Position numbers and translations under genes: made by a program | The notes under the pieces: generated by a model | Seen by the model: the letters and a program-made list of their open reading frames with translations, nothing else | Told to the model about the DNA's origin: nothing | Database searches by the model: none | In this document: positions 61,661 to 64,000 of the stretch, piece by piece | Position numbering within the stretch: the first letter of the stretch is position 1 | How the letters are laid out: each line of letters starts with the position of its first letter | Assembly (NCBI GenBank): GCA_002719955.1 | Contig: PBFW01000036.1 | Location: 1-64,000, forward strand | Direction of reading: 5' to 3' | Source of the DNA: Deltaproteobacteria bacterium | Lineage (GTDB): Bacteria; Myxococcota_A; UBA9160; UBA4427 | DNA: 64,000 nucleotides

Positions 61661-63055
61661 TCATTCCAGACGGAGGCGCTCCGCGATGGCGATTTCGCTC
61701 GCGCCGAGAACCCGCCGGGCGAGACCCGCCAGATAGACCGAGCCCGCGGCACAAAGATGACGGTCCGGATCGAGCGCTCGGCGTGCACGAATCGTCGCCC
61801 GAGCGGGATCCGGCTCGCTCTCGACCGCGATCGCGAGACGCATGGAGTGCGCCTTGGACGCGACGAGTTTCGCAAGAACATCCGCCTCCACGGAACGAAT
61901 CGGCTCTGCGCACGTCGTCCACACCCGACCCACCCGCGGCAGGAGCACTTCGAGCATGGCCTCGAGATTCTTGTCACTGGAAACGGAGAGCAGCAGGTCG
62001 AAGCCCCCCGGTGCCAGGTCGACCATCGCCCCGGCGAGGGCACGCGCCGACTCGACCGTGTGGGCGGCATCGATGATCACCGCAGGGTCGACCTCGAGCA
62101 CCTCGATCCGAGCGGGCAATCGACAGCCAGGCAAGCCGCGGGTCGCCGCGTCCGCGATCACGTCGGCTTCATAGACACCCAGAGCTCGAACACACTCGAC
62201 CGCAAGGGTCGCGTTCAGACGTGCCGCCTCGCCGGGCATGGCCAACTCGACATCGAGCTCGAATGCGGTCGACACTTCCTTCCCCTCGTTGGGTGGACCG
62301 AAATCCTCACCGAATCTCGTCACCGGCGCACCGACCTCCGCCGCCCGCGCACAGATCACGCCGGACGCCTCGTTGCGCAGGGGGCCGAGCACGGCCGGAA
62401 CACCCGGCTTCAAGATTCCGGCCTTCTCTCCGGCGATCTCGGCCTCCACCTCGCCAAGCTTGTCGGTGTGCTCGAGTTCGATGCTCGTAATACAGGTGAC
62501 CGCGGGCTGGACGATATTCGTCGAGTCGAGCCGCCCGCCCAGCCCGACTTCGATCAGCGCCCGATCCACCCCCGCCTCCGCAAAGAGGAGGAAGGCCACC
62601 GCCGTCGTCGCATCGAAGAAACTCGGCAGCGTCTCAGGAGGTCCCGCGCGCAATACCTCGACCACCGGTCGCACGCGATCCACCGCAGCAGCCAGCTGCG
62701 CTTCGTCGACGGGTTCACCATCGATTCGAAAGCGTTCGATCCAACTCTCGAGATGGGGGGAAGTAAATGTGCCGACGCACTCGCCCAGGGCGAGAAGAAC
62801 CGACTCCGCGAACAGGCAAGTCGACCCCTTGCCCTTCGAACCAGCCACGTGGATGACCGAGAGTTCGCGATCCGGGCGACCGATACCGTCGAGCAGTGCG
62901 CGAATCGGATTCAGATCGAGCCGTTCGTAGGCGTAGTCCACGCGCCGCTCTCGATTGATCAGGCCCTCGAGATAGGCGGTCGCCTGCTCGAGGGTCGAGA
63001 GGGTCGAATCGAGCGGTGCTTCGACCGCCGTGTTCGGTCTGGGGGATTCATGCAT
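61661..63055 (-). CDS. folC: dihydrofolate synthase/folylpolyglutamate synthase
   Basis: A 464-residue Mur-ligase-type enzyme adding glutamate to dihydropteroate and folates. The ATP loop is HVAGSKGKGST (72-79 for the loop), followed by FTSPHLESWIERFRIDGEP, LIEVGLGGRLDSTNIV, SIELEHTDKLG, AGEKAGILKPGVP and the C-domain IDAAHTVESARAL. ATG 63055 or an ATG nine codons upstream (63082) could be used; neither has a strong ribosome site. A terminator for the preceding minus-strand gene ends just before it. Confidence 0.95.
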   Translation of the reverse strand: MHESPRPNTAVEAPLDSTLSTLEQATAYLEGLINRERRVDYAYERLDLNPIRALLDGIGRPDRELSVIHVAGSKGKGSTCLFAESVLLALGECVGTFTSPHLESWIERFRIDGEPVDEAQLAAAVDRVRPVVEVLRAGPPETLPSFFDATTAVAFLLFAEAGVDRALIEVGLGGRLDSTNIVQPAVTCITSIELEHTDKLGEVEAEIAGEKAGILKPGVPAVLGPLRNEASGVICARAAEVGAPVTRFGEDFGPPNEGKEVSTAFELDVELAMPGEAARLNATLAVECVRALGVYEADVIADAATRGLPGCRLPARIEVLEVDPAVIIDAAHTVESARALAGAMVDLAPGGFDLLLSVSSDKNLEAMLEVLLPRVGRVWTTCAEPIRSVEADVLAKLVASKAHSMRLAIAVESEPDPARATIRARRALDPDRHLCAAGSVYLAGLARRVLGASEIAIAERLRLE

Positions 63056-63083
63056 GGAGCGACTCGCACTCGGTTGGAGCATC

Positions 63084-63123
63084 TCGAAAAAAGAAGAAGG
63101 CGGCCAATTCCTTGACCGCCTTC
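63084..63123 (-). terminator. Rho-independent terminator between the small Cys-rich gene and folC
   Basis: On the minus strand GAAGGCGG (63123-63116) pairs with CCGCCTTC (63103-63096), and the stem is followed by TTCTTTTTTCG (63095-63085). It terminates transcription coming from the small cysteine-rich gene and lies immediately before folC. Confidence 0.85.
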
Positions 63124-63260
63124 AATCTTTTCATGTGCCACATCTTCATCGAATCAGGGCGACACTTCGTCCGGTGCAATCACTCGTTCGGCTCCGAAGG
63201 AACACCGAACGACTCGCCTGGCGAGATCTGCGCACGATCCTGAAAGAGAGGCAATCCAGA

Positions 63261-63587
63261 CTACTGAAGCATGTATTTCTGGCGCTCGCGGTAGGCCTTG
63301 AGCGCAGAACTCGTCGACTCGATCGACGGGTAGAAATACTTGACCGCATGACCACATTCCTGGCAAACGCGATAACAGAACTTGAAGCCCTCCACCTCGC
63401 GAACCGAACCCACGTCGAGGCGGCTCCCGTCCGTGCAGCAGCTCGAAGCACGTGGCGGCGAGATGATCTTTCGGGGGTAATCGTTCTTGGGAGTTTCCGA
63501 ATCCGAATACTGGATGATGCTCTTGGTCAAGCGGTGGGACCGCTCCTCTGAACTCTTCTTTCGGATATTGCTACCAATTCTTCTCAA
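63261..63587 (-). CDS. small cysteine-rich (probable zinc-binding) hypothetical protein
   Basis: A 108-residue protein. The N-terminal 40 residues are basic and polar. The second part has SSCCTDGSRLDVGSVREVEGF followed by FCYRVCQECGHAVKYFYP, so CC and CxxxCxxC cysteines could bind zinc or iron. It ends with a short basic helix (LKAYRERQKYMLQ). I do not recognise the family, but the composition and spacing look protein-like. TTG 63587 is chosen because GAGGAAG lies 6 bp upstream; no ATG fits. It is 44 bp after the TANGO2/NRDE-like gene and ends before a terminator. Confidence 0.55.
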   Translation of the reverse strand: MRRIGSNIRKKSSEERSHRLTKSIIQYSDSETPKNDYPRKIISPPRASSCCTDGSRLDVGSVREVEGFKFCYRVCQECGHAVKYFYPSIESTSSALKAYRERQKYMLQ

Positions 63588-63631
63588 CGGTTCTTCCTCG
63601 CATCGTTTCGGTCTTCCATCAAGACCGGGTC

Positions 63632-64000
63632 TCACGCCCTCTTCTGTTCGAACAGATCCTTCAAGAGAGGCGATCGATTATCGAAGGGTCGCTCACACGG
63701 CGGCCCATCCGTCGTCCACATTCGACTCGCATCCGGTTGCTCCGACAGCTCCAGCAGAAGAGAACTGCGCGTCCCATAGCGATCCGCGATATGGACACAC
63801 GTCGCTTCCAAGGGGTTCTGTATTCCCTCGTCGTCCACGTGTTCGCGACAGACCCGGGCCAATCCCTCGAATAGATCGATCCCCGGTTCCGTCACCATCT
63901 TCTCCACGCGCTCTCGGATGCGCGTCAGCTTGAGTACCCTCGGTTCCTCCGAGTCGATCAAACCCTCGACTCCTTCGAAGCCCGGGAACTCCGTCCCTCC
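63632..64000 (-). CDS. TANGO2/NRDE-like protein, C-terminal part (5' end outside window)
   Basis: The frame is open to the window edge, so 122 codons of the C-terminus are seen. GIDLFEGLARVCREHVDD and CVHIADRYGTRSSLLLELSE fit the C-terminal region of NRDE/TANGO2 proteins, where YGTRSS followed by hydrophobic strands is typical. The product then runs RMWTTDGPPCERPFDNRSPLLKDLF. NRDE proteins are thought to be involved in heme handling or lipid homeostasis. With only the tail visible the assignment is moderate. Confidence 0.55.
   Translation of the reverse strand, partial: GGTEFPGFEGVEGLIDSEEPRVLKLTRIRERVEKMVTEPGIDLFEGLARVCREHVDDEGIQNPLEATCVHIADRYGTRSSLLLELSEQPDASRMWTTDGPPCERPFDNRSPLLKDLFEQKRA

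Overview
The window is a GC-rich stretch of bacterial chromosome, densely coded on both strands, with no rRNA, tRNA, insertion sequence, prophage or CRISPR array that I can recognise. The gene set points to a Gram-negative, probably a deltaproteobacterium in the old broad sense (Myxococcota, Desulfobacterota, Binatota or a relative). The evidence is an NtrC-type sigma-54 activator, type IV pilus retraction ATPases, a DUF4388/receiver protein, an HDOD remnant, GatCAB, an HflX with a long N-terminal domain, an AsmA-like protein, an MMPL/RND transporter and several acyl-CoA enzymes. The lineage is inferred from gene content; no marker gene search was possible.

Layout. 1-4.2 kb: end of a TesB thioesterase, valS, and a broken GGDEF gene. 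4.3-7.6 kb: zinc-free-type ribosomal proteins S14, L31B and (opposite strand) L28, around a DUF3604 protein. 7.7-12.5 kb: a minus-strand operon of two paralogous histidine kinases, an NtrC-family regulator and a PspA/IM30-like protein. 13-17.6 kb: DUF2889, DUF938, a small exported protein and an MMPL/RND transporter. 17.8-20.6 kb: two PilT-type ATPases. 20.8-24.4 kb: YhbY, an alpha/beta hydrolase ending in a 17-bp tandem repeat, a ribbon-helix-helix/zinc-ribbon protein with triple 10-bp repeats over its start, and a heavily decayed sthA. 24.4-34 kb: a minus-strand series gatC-gatA-gatB, AsmA-like, REC-DUF4388-J-TPR protein, ilvE. 34-41.4 kb: DEAD-box helicase, GST-like protein, HDOD remnant, C45-like protein, larE, ddl and a broken class II aldolase. 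41.4-49 kb: TIGR01777 epimerase, enoyl-CoA hydratase, pcrA/uvrD, glmS, glmU. 49.3-53 kb: hflX, a FabH-like synthase and a coiled-coil protein. 53.2-58.9 kb: murQ, mutS2, a small membrane protein, an FAD oxidoreductase and a HAD phosphatase. 59-64 kb: a sigma-54 promoter with a predicted structured RNA, a GH20 hexosaminidase, folC, a small cysteine-rich protein and the end of a TANGO2/NRDE-like gene.

Themes. Cell-wall amino-sugar metabolism recurs (glmU-glmS, murQ, ddl, GH20). Signalling is two-component and sigma-54 based. At least four genes are clearly broken (GGDEF protein, sthA, HDOD protein, class II aldolase), which suggests recent gene loss; simple sequencing error cannot explain the large deletions.

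The most interesting candidate is at 59332-59468: a near-consensus -24/-12 promoter followed by about 110 nt that folds into two adjacent stem-loops. The second is a long stem ending in seven T residues. This looks like a sigma-54-dependent small RNA, or a leader attenuator of the GH20 gene, with a pyrimidine-rich CCUCC-containing loop that could pair with ribosome binding sites.
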